From assembly GCA_027673765.1 (NCBI GenBank), contig JAQDWB010000005.1:62001-126000 (forward strand): a stretch of 64,000 nt of DNA, in the 5' to 3' direction. This DNA comes from Coriobacteriaceae bacterium AM113-163 (GTDB lineage: Bacteria; Actinomycetota; Coriobacteriia; Coriobacteriales; Coriobacteriaceae). Below the pieces are notes generated by a model, which ran no database searches, was not told the DNA's origin, and saw only the letters and a list, made by a program, of their open reading frames with translations. The translations under genes and the position numbers were made by a program. Shown one piece after another: positions 33,432 through 42,532 of this stretch (its first letter is position 1; every line of letters starts with the position of its first letter).

Positions 33432-34598
33432 TTACTCGGCGTCGGTCTCCTCGTCCTTCTTCTCGGAAGGCAGCGGGGTAACCTCGATCTCGACGCCCAG
33501 AGTCTCAGCAGCAGACTTCATGGACAGGGAGATACGACGACGGTCGAGATCGATCTCCATGACCTTAACCTGAACCTTGTCGCCCACGTGGGTGACCTGA
33601 GAAGGCTGATCGACGTGCTTGTTGGCCATCTCGGAGATGTGCACCAGGCCCTCGATGCCCTCGCCCAGGTCGACGAAAGCGCCGAACGGAACAAGCTTGG
33701 TCACAGTGCCCTCGACGATAGCGCCGACGGGGTACTTCTTGACCAGTGCGCGCCACGGATCCTCGGTGGTCTGCTTGAGACCCAGGGAGATGCGCTCGCG
33801 GTTGAGATCGACGTCGAGAACCTCGACCTCGACCTCCTGGCCGACCTTGACAACCTCGGAAGGATGGTTGACGTGGTTCCAGGAGAGCTCGGAGATGTGG
33901 ATGAGGCCGTCGATACCGCCGAGGTCGACGAAGGCGCCGAAGTCGACGATGGAGGAAACGGTGCCCTGGAGACGCATGCCAGACTTGAGCTTGGACAGGA
34001 TCTCGGAGCGCTCGGCCTTACGGGACTCCTCGAGCACGACGCGACGGGAGAGGACAACGTTGTTGCGGTTGCGGTCCATCTCGATGACGCGGGCCTCGAT
34101 GCGGGTGCCCATGTAGGAGGTGAGGTCCTTGACGCGACGGAGGTCGACGAGGGAAGCGGGCAGGAAGCCACGCAGGCCGATGTCAAGGATCAGGCCGCCC
34201 TTGACAACCTCGATAACCTCGCCCTCGACGTTCTCGCCGGAGTTGAACTTCTCCTCGATGCGGTTCCAAGCACGCTCGTACTCGGCACGCTTCTTGGACA
34301 GGACCAGACGACCGTCCTTGTCCTCCTTCTGGAGAACGAGGGCCTCGATGGGATCACCGAGTGCAACGATGTCTGCAGGGTTAGCGTCCTTGCGGATGGA
34401 CAGCTCGCGGACCGGGATAACGCCCTCGGACTTAAATCCGATGTCAACGAGCACCTCGTCATGCTCGATCTTAACGACAGTGCCGTTAACGAGATCGCCC
34501 TCATCAAAGTCGGTAATCGTACCGTCGATGAGGTTGTTCATCTCCTCCTCGTTGACATCGTCAAGAGAGAAAATGGACGAGTTCTGAATCTCACTCAA
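33432..34598 (-). CDS. rpsA: 30S ribosomal protein S1 (four S1 domains)
   Basis: 388 residues with four S1/OB RNA-binding domains (about 34-105, 120-190, 205-275, 290-360), each carrying the GxVxx...F/GAFVDLG core, for example DFGAFVDLGGIDGLIHISELS. Four domains match the shorter S1 of actinobacteria and Firmicutes; E. coli has six. The C-terminus is acidic (EKKDEETDAE). Translation probably starts at TTG 34598 with AAAGGGG eight bases upstream; the next ATG would remove the first 19 residues. It binds mRNA on the small subunit. Confidence 0.92.
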   Translation of the reverse strand: MSEIQNSSIFSLDDVNEEEMNNLIDGTITDFDEGDLVNGTVVKIEHDEVLVDIGFKSEGVIPVRELSIRKDANPADIVALGDPIEALVLQKEDKDGRLVLSKKRAEYERAWNRIEEKFNSGENVEGEVIEVVKGGLILDIGLRGFLPASLVDLRRVKDLTSYMGTRIEARVIEMDRNRNNVVLSRRVVLEESRKAERSEILSKLKSGMRLQGTVSSIVDFGAFVDLGGIDGLIHISELSWNHVNHPSEVVKVGQEVEVEVLDVDLNRERISLGLKQTTEDPWRALVKKYPVGAIVEGTVTKLVPFGAFVDLGEGIEGLVHISEMANKHVDQPSQVTHVGDKVQVKVMEIDLDRRRISLSMKSAAETLGVEIEVTPLPSEKKDEETDAE

Positions 34599-34913
34599 AG
34601 GTGGACCCCTTTCGAACTACGGGGCCCCGATTGCTAGGACCTACAGAAGGGTGCGACAAGCACACAACGTTTAGGAACACTCGGGAGCCGACAGATACTG
34701 ATGTGACGCTTATGCAATCACGTCCGTATAGATTACGGGGAAATCACTTCGATTTCAAGCGTGAACTGCGATTTTTTACTCGTATGGAGACTTTTTCGCA
34801 ATCTTGTGAACGACTGTCTCCACAAGTTGACGATAAGCAGTGAAGCATACTGCTTTGGGGTAAAGTATCCCAGACATACGATTCTGGAACGATTTTTCGA
34901 GAAAGGTGCCCGC
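34599..34913. other. Divergent gap between rpsA and a HAD gene
   Basis: AT-richer than its neighbours. Seen: a small hairpin AGCAGT/ACTGCT near 34835-34855, a GGAGAC..GTCTCC pair near 34785-34823 and a TTGACG near 34829. A leader for rpsA autoregulation would sit here, but nothing can be assigned. Confidence 0.4.
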
Positions 34914-35672
34914 GTGCTCAAAGCAGTCGTTTTCGATATGGACGAGACGCTTCTTAGCATTAACCTCAATGCGTTCATCCTTCGCTATTTTAAGGATGTC
35001 TCATCGATGCTCGCGGATATCGGACGTCGCAGCCGCGGGGGCACGATGGCACGCCTCGGCACCATCCTGGTCGACCTCAACGCCAATCGTCGCAACAGTA
35101 CGGACAATCGCACCAATCTTGAGTTTTACCAGGAAGAGGTTGAGCGCCGGTGCGGCATTTGCCTCTCGGACCCACTCATCTACGAGGCGTTTACCTACTA
35201 CGATCGCGAAGTCCTGCCGTACAAGAATGACGAACTCATCAACGCCCATGCCATGCCGGGCGCACACGCCGCGCTCCAGGCCGTACAGGACGCAGGGCTG
35301 CGCTGCGCGCTCTTTACCAACCCCAGCTTTCCGCAGGGGGTCATCGAGTGCCGCATGGGTTGGGGCGACCTGGCCGACGCCCCCTTTGAGCTCGTCACGC
35401 ACATGGGAAACGCCACCCGCTGCAAGCCTGATGCCACCTACTATCTAGAGCAGCTTCAGGTGATGGGGCTCGAACCGCACGAGGTCCTTATGGTGGGCAA
35501 CGATCCCAAACGCGACTTCCCTAGCCCCGCCTGCGGCATTCAGACTGCCTATGTAGGCCAGGGCAAGCCCAACCGAGTCACCTGGCGCGGAACCATGGAA
35601 GGCTTCGCCCGCGACTTTAACGCCGTAGTAGAAGCCTTCTACGAACACCAAGTAGCCGACGAACTAAGCTAG
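34914..35672 (+). CDS. HAD-superfamily hydrolase
   Basis: 252 residues from GTG 34914, with AAAGG eight bases upstream. Motif I FDMDETLLS near residue 7, motif II TNPS, motif III Lys in CKPDATY and motif IV GNDPKRDFPS define a HAD phosphatase with an alpha-helical cap between motifs I and II. The substrate cannot be told. An in-frame extension from 34761 has no SD and lies in the AT-rich gap. It is convergent with the DeoR-type gene. Confidence 0.8.
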   Translation: MLKAVVFDMDETLLSINLNAFILRYFKDVSSMLADIGRRSRGGTMARLGTILVDLNANRRNSTDNRTNLEFYQEEVERRCGICLSDPLIYEAFTYYDREVLPYKNDELINAHAMPGAHAALQAVQDAGLRCALFTNPSFPQGVIECRMGWGDLADAPFELVTHMGNATRCKPDATYYLEQLQVMGLEPHEVLMVGNDPKRDFPSPACGIQTAYVGQGKPNRVTWRGTMEGFARDFNAVVEAFYEHQVADELS

Positions 35673-35769
35673 TCCACAAATCTGGAATGAGACAAAAGGT
35701 CAGGTACGTTTGCCGCATGCTTCCTTACGTAGGCAACGACTTGAGGACAGGATGCGATGCCCCGGCGTC

Positions 35770-36507
35770 CTAGGCCGTAATCATCTTGACACGCTCGCCG
35801 ATTTTGGCGTCGCGCTTGTCGGAGATAACAGTAAAGCCCTCCAGGTCGCACACCTTTACATTTGAAAACACATGGAACTTGGAGCTATCGGCGAGTACAT
35901 AACTCGCTTGGGAATTCCGCATCACAATGCGCTTTTTGATAGCCTCGGGATAACCAGGCGTCATGATGCCACGATCCTCGTCCACCGCGTTGACGCCTAT
36001 AAACGCCCGGTCAAAGTACAGCTCACGCAACGCGTTCTCCACCATTGGCCCGGTCAGCGAGCAGGTAACGGGATTAAAGTCGCCGCCAATAACCACCACC
36101 TTGGCAGCGAGGTCGCCCGTAAACCTACATGCGTAGCCGTTGGTGGTGTAGATAGTCACTGGTTTGTCGACGAGCAGACTCAGGAGCGCCGTCGCGGTGG
36201 TACCGGAGTCGACATAGACCGTCTCACCGTCCTCGACCTCCGCTGCCGCACGACGCGCGATCAGGTCCTTCTCGCTACTCCGCTGCGCGCCCTTTTCAAA
36301 GACACTCACCTCGCGAGCTGCAGAATGCAGTTTGACCGCACCGCCGGTCAGATACTCGATGCTCCCCCGCTTCTCGAGCTCCTTGAGGTCGCGGCGCAGC
36401 GTAGACATCGACACATCGGGCATAAAGGCCGCGAGCTCATCTATCTTGAGCAGGTCAGCCTCCTTAAGCTTATTAAGAATCAGTTCATGGCGCTCATACG
36501 GAATCAT
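35770..36507 (-). CDS. DeoR-family transcriptional regulator
   Basis: 245 residues. The N-terminal DeoR helix-turn-helix (ERHELILNKL..MSTLRRDLKELEKRGSIEYLTGGAV) is followed by a DeoR sensor domain with VDSGTT and GGDFN near 90-150, which binds sugar phosphates. ATG 36507 has GGAAGGA upstream. It lies just downstream of the PTS/isomerase pair on the same strand but behind a terminator, so it probably regulates that pair. Two 13-base direct repeats beside the isomerase promoter are a candidate binding site. Confidence 0.88.
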   Translation of the reverse strand: MIPYERHELILNKLKEADLLKIDELAAFMPDVSMSTLRRDLKELEKRGSIEYLTGGAVKLHSAAREVSVFEKGAQRSSEKDLIARRAAAEVEDGETVYVDSGTTATALLSLLVDKPVTIYTTNGYACRFTGDLAAKVVVIGGDFNPVTCSLTGPMVENALRELYFDRAFIGVNAVDEDRGIMTPGYPEAIKKRIVMRNSQASYVLADSSKFHVFSNVKVCDLEGFTVISDKRDAKIGERVKMITA

Positions 36508-36566
36508 CGGCGTTCCTTCCTTTTCATCTATTTTCAAAGTTTAACCTAATCAAGCCAAACAAAAGC

Positions 36567-36601
36567 AAAAAGGGCCGCTGCGATATAAGCAGCGACCCCT
36601 T
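36567..36601 (-). terminator. Terminator of the isomerase-PTS operon
   Basis: AAGGGGTCGCTGC pairs with GCAGCGGCCCTTT on the minus strand, loop TTATATC, followed by TTTTGC. It lies between the PTS gene and the deoR-type gene. Confidence 0.85.
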
Positions 36602-36657
36602 ATTAGATGGAAGTCGGTCTTAGCCTTGGGCTCATGACTCGTAGCCCCAAAGCAAGA

Positions 36658-38031
36658 CTAGGCGAGCTGATCGTCCTTGTCGGTGAAGATGTAGCCGAGT
36701 ACGCCGGCGACAACAGCCGAGATAACCATGCCGATCATGGCGAAAGCGAAGTTCATCGGATCGGAGGAGACGAAGGCCGGGAACGTAGTGACGGAGCCAA
36801 AGACAAAGGCCGTGGTGACGACCTTGAAAAGGCCGAGGAACGCGCCGCCGCAGGCACCGCCGATGATCTGAGCCAAGAAGAGCTTCTTGTTCTTGACAAG
36901 CATGCCAAAGAGCGTGGGCTCGATGATGGCAGAGAGGCAGATGGTCACGGCACCGGTCATGGCAAAGCTCTTGAGCTTCTGATCGCGGGCCTTGAGGAAG
37001 ACGCCGAGGGCGCAGCCGATAACAGCGAAGTTGCAGGCAAAGGTGGCCGGGCAAATGTAGTCGAAGCCATTGGAGGCGATGTTGTTAATCATGATGGGGT
37101 TGACTGCCCAGTGGATACCCATCGAGACGAGCACGGACCAGCCGCCGCCCACCAGGATGCCAGCAAGCACGTTGGAGCGGGCGATGAGCCAGTTGACCAC
37201 GAAGGCGATGCCCTCGCCGGCATAGACACCCAAAGGACCGATCACGAGCATGGTGGCGGGGACCATGATTATCAGCGAGACCGCGGGAAGCACGACGAGC
37301 TTGAGGGTCTCGGGCACATGTTCATCCAGGAACTTATAGAGGAACGAGTAGACCCAGATGGCGATGATGGCCGGGATAACGGTGGAGTTGTAGCTCATGA
37401 GCACCACAGGAATGCCGAAGAACTCGCTCATGGCGCCGTTGCCCGCATCGCCCATCAAGCCGATAAAATCGGGATAGAGCAAGCAGGCGCAGATCAGGGC
37501 CGAAAGGTACGGGCTCGCACCGAAGCGTTTGCCCGAGGAGAAGCCTAGAAGCACCGGCAGGAAGTAGAACACACTCATCGAGAGGGTGTAGAGGATGGTG
37601 TAGGTACCCGTGCCCTCGGTGATAAGACCAAGCTGAACCGCAAGAATCAGCAAGCCGCGGAGGATACCGGAGCCGGCCATGGCGGGCAGCAACGGAGCAA
37701 AGACACCCGAGATGGCGGAGAAAATCCTGGAGACGATGCCCTCATCGGAGGAAGCGCTCGTGGAGACCTCGGCGCCCGAGCCCTTGACAAGCGGCTCGAA
37801 CTTCTCATAGAGCTTGGGTACCTCGGTGCCAATCAGCACTTGGTACTGGCCGGCTGAGTTGACGGTGTTGACCACGCCGTCGACTTCCTTAACGGCCGCA
37901 TCGTCACACTTGGAATCGTCGCGCAGGTTCAGGCGAAGACGAGTGGCGCAGTGCGTCATGCCCGAGATGTTCTCGGGGCCGCCCACGGCGGCAAGAATGC
38001 CCTCGGCAGTAGCTTCCCAATCACGTTTCAT
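36658..38031 (-). CDS. PTS transporter EIIBC component (glucose/sucrose/beta-glucoside superfamily)
   Basis: 457 residues. The EIIB domain (1-85) carries the phosphocysteine in GMTHCATRLRLNL. From about residue 105 there is a polytopic EIIC domain of roughly ten helices. No EIIA domain is fused or adjacent, so phosphate must come from an EIIA elsewhere. It takes up and phosphorylates a sugar, type unknown; amino-sugar or glucoside PTS proteins share this IIBC layout. ATG 38031 has GGGAGGT nine bases upstream. It begins seven bases after the isomerase gene, with which it is co-transcribed. Confidence 0.88.
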   Translation of the reverse strand: MKRDWEATAEGILAAVGGPENISGMTHCATRLRLNLRDDSKCDDAAVKEVDGVVNTVNSAGQYQVLIGTEVPKLYEKFEPLVKGSGAEVSTSASSDEGIVSRIFSAISGVFAPLLPAMAGSGILRGLLILAVQLGLITEGTGTYTILYTLSMSVFYFLPVLLGFSSGKRFGASPYLSALICACLLYPDFIGLMGDAGNGAMSEFFGIPVVLMSYNSTVIPAIIAIWVYSFLYKFLDEHVPETLKLVVLPAVSLIIMVPATMLVIGPLGVYAGEGIAFVVNWLIARSNVLAGILVGGGWSVLVSMGIHWAVNPIMINNIASNGFDYICPATFACNFAVIGCALGVFLKARDQKLKSFAMTGAVTICLSAIIEPTLFGMLVKNKKLFLAQIIGGACGGAFLGLFKVVTTAFVFGSVTTFPAFVSSDPMNFAFAMIGMVISAVVAGVLGYIFTDKDDQLA

Positions 38032-38038
38032 AGAATGA

Positions 38039-38977
38039 TTACCTCCCCATAGCGCAGAAGAGCTCGCGCACGAGCGCGGCCGCTGCAAGTGCATCGTTTG
38101 CATCAATCACGGACTGTATCTTTTCCTGGCCCACACTTTCCAAGGAGTCATTCATAAGCTTCATCATAGCGAGGTTATGAGCGCACTCCCCTTCCGCATC
38201 CTCGATAATTGGGAACGTATCGAAGTAGATAGCGTGGTCAAAGGCGTATTTCTTGAGATAGAAGAGCATTTCGAGCGTCTTGACAGGCGTAGCCATGCCG
38301 ATCATGAGTCCGTCGTCCATCACGCCGTAGCCATCGTTGAGGTGAATGCCGTAGAGCTTGCCGGCACGACCGAAGATATCGGTAGCCATCGCGGGGTTCT
38401 CGTGCTTCATGAGCATGTGACAGTAATCGAGCGTAACGCCAAGATTCTCGCGGTCCACCGCGTTGAGGATCATGCCGGTGAGGCCCATCGTATCGATATA
38501 GGCGTAGCTGCGCTCCTCATAGGGCTTGTACTCGATGGAGATATGCAGATCGGGCGCATAGTCGCAAACCGCCTGGAACGCCTTAACGAGGTTGTCAAAC
38601 ACGAGGGTGTAGTCGATCTGGAAGCTGTAGTCAAAGCCGTCATGACCGAGCCAGATCGTCACGGTATCGCCGCCGCAGGTGCGACAGTAATCACAGGCCT
38701 CATAGCAGAGCTTAAGCGCCTCCCCAGCGAGTGCGGGATCCTGATTGCCCAGGTCGCCATTGATAAAGTCGTTGCGAAAGCGAAGAGCAGTGCCGTTGAG
38801 CTTGAGGTCGTGCGCGTCGAGCTTGGCCTTCATCTCCTCGGCGGAGATGTCCACCACGTGCTCAGGGTAATTAAGGTCCACATGGGTGAGGCCGACGTGC
38901 TGGAACTGGTCGAAGACGCGGTCGATGTTCTTCTCACCGGTTCGGTAGTAGGAGTTGATGCGGGTTGCGAATTTCAT
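38039..38977 (-). CDS. Sugar phosphate isomerase/epimerase (TIM-barrel, AP endonuclease 2-like)
   Basis: 312 residues of the xylose-isomerase-like TIM barrel family. Likely metal ligands sit in SIEYKPYEE, TLDYCHML, GIHLNDGYG and FDTFPI. It would isomerise or epimerise the sugar brought in by the PTS gene that follows after seven bases. L-rhamnose- or tagatose-type enzymes have similar layout; the substrate is not decided. AAAGG precedes ATG 38977. First gene of the operon, with a promoter and direct-repeat operator upstream. Confidence 0.8.
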   Translation of the reverse strand: MKFATRINSYYRTGEKNIDRVFDQFQHVGLTHVDLNYPEHVVDISAEEMKAKLDAHDLKLNGTALRFRNDFINGDLGNQDPALAGEALKLCYEACDYCRTCGGDTVTIWLGHDGFDYSFQIDYTLVFDNLVKAFQAVCDYAPDLHISIEYKPYEERSYAYIDTMGLTGMILNAVDRENLGVTLDYCHMLMKHENPAMATDIFGRAGKLYGIHLNDGYGVMDDGLMIGMATPVKTLEMLFYLKKYAFDHAIYFDTFPIIEDAEGECAHNLAMMKLMNDSLESVGQEKIQSVIDANDALAAAALVRELFCAMGR

Positions 38978-39065
38978 CGCTGAGCTGCCTTTCCTGTAAG
39001 GAAACGTTCAAACGGAAAGCCCCGACCGTTGCGCGCGTTTGGGCAGGTGCCCCTTCCGTAACTAC

Positions 39066-39127
39066 AGTCTATTGCAAGTAATTCTCATTCGCAATCATAG
39101 TTTTTCATATGTATTCATAGTTTTTCA
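39066..39127 (-). promoter_or_regulatory. Promoter and direct-repeat operator of the isomerase-PTS operon
   Basis: Minus-strand -35 TTGCGA (39094-39089), 17-base spacer, -10 TAGACT (39071-39066). Abutting the -35 are two identical 13-base direct repeats, TGAAAAACTATGA, at 39095-39107 and 39115-39127, period 20. DeoR-type regulators often bind such repeats. Confidence 0.6.
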
Positions 39128-39259
39128 AAGTAAATGAACAGGACACCGTCTTTTATCTGCACTTTTAGTTGATGCAAACATCTGACACTACTTGAAACTA
39201 AATGACTATTCCTGATTCTAACTACCGTTTACCGACAATTATTAACCGTTTGCCGGCAA

Positions 39260-39292
39260 AGAAATGCACCTGCCCACTATGCAGGCAGGTGC
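39260..39292 (-). terminator. Terminator of the cysteine desulfidase gene
   Basis: GCACCTGCC pairs with GGCAGGTGC on the minus strand and is followed by ATTTCTTTG, a weak T-tract. Confidence 0.6.
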
Positions 39293-39346
39293 TTTACGGC
39301 CACAAGAGCGACGACTTTAACAGCAAGATGCAGTGATCCGGAGCCC

Positions 39347-40669
39347 CTAGCAATCGACGACGGTCTTGCCGATCATGATGTTGAGGATCTCGACGTCGGT
39401 GTCCTTCATGCCTACACGGCCCACATAGCCCATGCTGGCAATCGTCTCCTCCACCGTATCCTGGATCAGGCCCTCGCCGGCACGGAAGCCGCGGCCCTGC
39501 ATGGCCATATCGTGGCCCAGAATCGCTGCATCGACAGCAGCCGAAATCTTGGCGGCGCAACTTGCCTTGGCGCCATCGCACACGATGCCGCCCACGTTGC
39601 CGAGCGTATTGGAGACCGTCGCACCGATCTGCTCGCGCGTGCCGCCGCACAGCCAGGTAATCGCAGCGCCGGCACCACACGCAGCGCAAATAGCACCGCA
39701 AAACGCCGAGAGCGCACCAATATAGCTCTTGATGTGCACGGCAATAAGGTCGGACAGTATCACGGCGCGCACCAGACGCTCGTGGTCGCAGCGCAGGTAG
39801 TCGGCATATTCCATGACGGGCAGCGCGCAGGTAATGCCCTGGTTGCCCGAGCCGCACACAATGGCGACCGGCAGCGCGCAGCCGTTCATACGGGCATCGG
39901 AGCCGGCGGCCGCACGCGCACGCGCACGGCAGGCGACGTCATCGGCACGAGCGCCCAGCAGCGTACGGCCCACCTCGGCGCCCCAAGCGTGCGCGAGGCC
40001 CTCGGCACTGATCGCGCCGTTCAGCTCAATCTGACGCTCGACGGCCGCGCGGGCATCCTCAATGTCGCCGGCCTCGATAAAGTCGATGATGGACTCGATC
40101 GACATGGGTGTGTCGGCCTTATCCGCCGCCCGCTCGGCCACCACGCGCTCGGCGCAGGCGGCACACTCCCCCGCCGACTTGCCGCATACCGGAATACCGT
40201 CGAGCGTATGGCACGTGACATTGGTGTGGTGATCGGTAATCTCGACGACCGCGGTATGGCCACCAGCCGTGGCAGTCACCTTGATGTAGAGGTTGGGCAC
40301 GCCCTCGACGAGCGACACATCACAGTAGTCGGCGTCGACAAGCAGCTCAGTCACGCGAGCACGATCCGCATCGTCAACGCTCTCGAGCACCTCGAGCGCG
40401 CTCTTGGCGTCACCGCCCACCGCACCCAGCACGGCCGCGGCCTCAATACCGTGCATACCGCCCGAGTTGGGCACGGTCACGCTCTTAACGTTCTTGATGA
40501 TGTTGCCCGAGCAGGCAACATCCATATGTTCGGGCTCGCAACCGAGCGTCTGGCTCGCCAGCGCCGCCGCATAGGCAACGGCAATGGGCTCGGTGCAGCC
40601 AAGCGCACAGACAAGCTCGCGGTTCAAAACATCGCAAAATGCGGCATCGCGGATAGAATCGGTAGGCAT
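39347..40669 (-). CDS. L-cysteine desulfidase / UPF0597 serine dehydratase-like protein
   Basis: 440 residues of the CyuA/YhaM (UPF0597) family, related to the alpha subunit of Fe-S serine dehydratases. Early LGCTEPIAVAY, CSGNIIKN, then VCGSGNQGI near the middle and a Cys-rich C-terminal half (AFCGAICAACGAG) fit an oxygen-labile Fe-S enzyme releasing sulfide and ammonia from L-cysteine. ATG 40669 has GGAG six bases upstream; an ATG two codons earlier directly abuts the SD. No transporter gene is adjacent. Sulfide from it could serve metY or Fe-S synthesis. Confidence 0.85.
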   Translation of the reverse strand: MPTDSIRDAAFCDVLNRELVCALGCTEPIAVAYAAALASQTLGCEPEHMDVACSGNIIKNVKSVTVPNSGGMHGIEAAAVLGAVGGDAKSALEVLESVDDADRARVTELLVDADYCDVSLVEGVPNLYIKVTATAGGHTAVVEITDHHTNVTCHTLDGIPVCGKSAGECAACAERVVAERAADKADTPMSIESIIDFIEAGDIEDARAAVERQIELNGAISAEGLAHAWGAEVGRTLLGARADDVACRARARAAAGSDARMNGCALPVAIVCGSGNQGITCALPVMEYADYLRCDHERLVRAVILSDLIAVHIKSYIGALSAFCGAICAACGAGAAITWLCGGTREQIGATVSNTLGNVGGIVCDGAKASCAAKISAAVDAAILGHDMAMQGRGFRAGEGLIQDTVEETIASMGYVGRVGMKDTDVEILNIMIGKTVVDC

Positions 40670-40900
40670 AGCCATCTCCTACATATAACGGGTTGCTCTC
40701 GCAAGTAATCAACTTCTCCATTTGATAACAAGGCGACAAAAACCGCAAGCTGGGTTCCGGCAGACGGCCGCCAGAAGCAAATTGGCGGCATTTTGCGTGA
40801 TGAGCTGATGTTCGCAACCGCTGGCTCGCCACCTTTTTAGTGTGACCCTCGCCTGTGTTTGCAAAAGCAGAGGTCACGACGCTGTCCGCCAACCTGCGCG
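40670..40900. other. Gap upstream of the cysteine desulfidase
   Basis: No gene seen. A hairpin GCCGCCA/TGGCGGC (about 40771-40793) lies in the transcribed leader of the desulfidase; no T-run and no known riboswitch motif was recognised. Confidence 0.4.
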
Positions 40901-41535
40901 TCAATTCCCGAGCTTCCTCCGCCCCAGAATCGAATCGCGCGCGTTACGCATGAACTCCCCGTAGCTCATGCCCATCATCTTCACCACGATGAACCGCTGC
41001 GTGCCGAACAGGGGTATGAGGAGCAGGGCCGCGGCGGCGAGCCACCAGTACCACGCGAAGGGCTCCACGGCGACGACGTGCCAGATGGTGAACGCATCGA
41101 GCGGGAGCATGAACAGGAGCGAGGTGACCATGCCGGGAGAGTATATCCTCGTCTTGGATTCGCCCTTCCCGCGACGATGTGCGCGAGCGGCTCAATGATT
41201 CCCAGAACGAGCGCGCCGATCACGAGCCAGTGGAACTGGGGGAAACAAAACGGGATGAGCAGCATATAGACGGTGATGCATAATAGGGCGAACTTGGGGA
41301 TGCGCATGTCGCGCATGGGCATGTCGGTGAGCGAGATGGCAAGCTCCACGAACCCGCCGGGATATTTCAGCTCCTCCCACTCGTGGGCGGCTATCAGGAT
41401 GTAGTAGAGCCCTATAATCCCCTGGGTCACGGGCATCGACTCCCAGAAAACAACCATGTAGACCGCGACGCAGGCCGCTATTACGGTCGTAACGTAGAGG
41501 CTATTGCGGACTATGAATCTGTCGGCGAAGGCCAT
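40901..41535 (-). pseudogene. HXXEE-domain membrane protein, frameshifted
   Basis: From ATG 41535 (GGAGAGG upstream) the frame encodes a polytopic protein with the HEWEE motif of the HXXEE family and stays in register to about HIVAGR near 41175. There the correct frame is lost. The continuation (KTRIYSPGMVTSLLFML..., ending GRRKLGN at 40901) is in another frame. Adding one A in GCGGGAAGGGC would restore IVAGKGESKTRIYSPG and a protein of about 211 residues. So either a one-base deletion has inactivated the gene or there is a sequencing error. Divergent from the TetR-type gene, which probably regulates it. Confidence 0.8.
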
Positions 41536-41561
41536 CGACCTCTCCTCTCCCTTAGATATAA

Positions 41562-41575
41562 TCAACATATGTTCA
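41562..41575. promoter_or_regulatory. Palindromic operator between the HXXEE and TetR genes
   Basis: TCAACATATGTTCA has a perfect ten-base core AACATATGTT, placed between a minus-strand TTATAT and the TetR gene in the 104-base divergent gap. A likely TetR binding site controlling both directions. Confidence 0.5.
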
Positions 41576-41639
41576 TTGTCTTGAGCGAAGACGATAGATT
41601 CAATGGGCACTGTCGGGAAAGTGTCGATCAGGAAACCTC

Positions 41640-42257
41640 ATGGTGAAGACGAAGCCGAACAAGAACGACATCAGATACCTCGCAACGCAGGAGCGCATAG
41701 AGGAGGCCTTCTGGGGCCTTTTGGCGGACAGGGGCTTTCAGAAGGTCACGGTACGCGCCCTCTCCGAGCGTTCGGGCATAAACCGTGGCACCTTTTACCT
41801 GCACGCCGAGGACAAATGCGACCTGCTTTCGCAGGTGGAAGACCGCATGCACCAGGGGATGATGGGCGGCGCGGCAATCGCGTCCGACGGCTCTTACGAG
41901 GACCGGGTGCCCTCCATGGTTGCCCCCATGATTGCGGGCTCGAGGTTCGTCTACGAGAACCGCGAGCGGGTGCTGCTGCTGATGGACGACACGTGCGATC
42001 CGCTCTTTTTCTCCAAGTACGCCTCCAAAGTGAAGGCGGCCATGCTCGGAGACATTGGCAATCTTTTGCCGGAGCAGCGCTACGCACTGGCTCTCATGGA
42101 GGGAGTTGTCGGCAGCCTTTTTGGCGAGTGGGTACGCGGAGGGATGAAAGAGACGCCCGAGGAGTACGTGAGCATCGTGCTTAACCTCGCCGCGAAACTC
42201 GACCTTCCCGCCATTTCGGACGTGCTTCCGCAGGGGCAGCCAGCGAAGAGGTCCTGA
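41640..42257 (+). CDS. TetR/AcrR-family transcriptional regulator
   Basis: 205 residues. The N-terminal helix-turn-helix (ATQERIEEAFWGLL..KVTVRALSERSGINRGTFYLH) is the TetR type, followed by a helical ligand domain of the kind seen in TetR_C_7/DhaS-like regulators. The ligand is unknown. The start lies in a weak SD context, and ATG 41640 is chosen from domain length. Divergent from the HXXEE membrane protein, its probable target, with the AACATATGTT palindrome between them. Confidence 0.88.
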   Translation: MVKTKPNKNDIRYLATQERIEEAFWGLLADRGFQKVTVRALSERSGINRGTFYLHAEDKCDLLSQVEDRMHQGMMGGAAIASDGSYEDRVPSMVAPMIAGSRFVYENRERVLLLMDDTCDPLFFSKYASKVKAAMLGDIGNLLPEQRYALALMEGVVGSLFGEWVRGGMKETPEEYVSIVLNLAAKLDLPAISDVLPQGQPAKRS

Positions 42258-42532
42258 CCGGCCTCGCACATGGGGATTAGTTAAGAGTGAAGCGCGATGC
42301 GGGGTAGAGCGCAAGGGCTCCCCGGAAAGCGAAGAGACGGGATAGGAGGATTTGGAAGAAGAGGAGAGACTGCAAGACGGTGCGCCGAAGGTGGACGTTG
42401 CGGAGTGTTCGCTTCCGCTAAAGCGTTTGACCAAAAAACGCCCGAGCTTTTAGGCAAAAGACGCGCTATCATGCAGTCGAACGCGGTAAAACCTTTAGCA
42501 ATTCCGCCGCACGGACCAGAGAGGAACCACTC
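42258..42532. other. Intergenic region upstream of rpiB
   Basis: 275 bases without a supported gene. The first part is purine-rich (GGAGGATTTGGAAGAAGAGG). A TATCAT near 42467 could be the rpiB -10. Nothing else recognised. Confidence 0.4.

Larger units (their letters stand above)
38978..39346. other. Regulatory gap upstream of the isomerase-PTS operon
   Basis: No gene was seen. It holds the operon promoter and operator (39066-39127), an inverted repeat TTTAGTT/AACTAAA near 39166-39203, a second pair of direct repeats (39224-39238, 39245-39259) and the desulfidase terminator (39260-39292). Confidence 0.6.

Noticed and set aside
33333..34637. 434-codon plus-strand frame opposite rpsA, and 36607-37548 opposite the PTS gene
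   Set aside because: The opposite strand encodes clear, complete known proteins; these are shadows with no SD or family resemblance.
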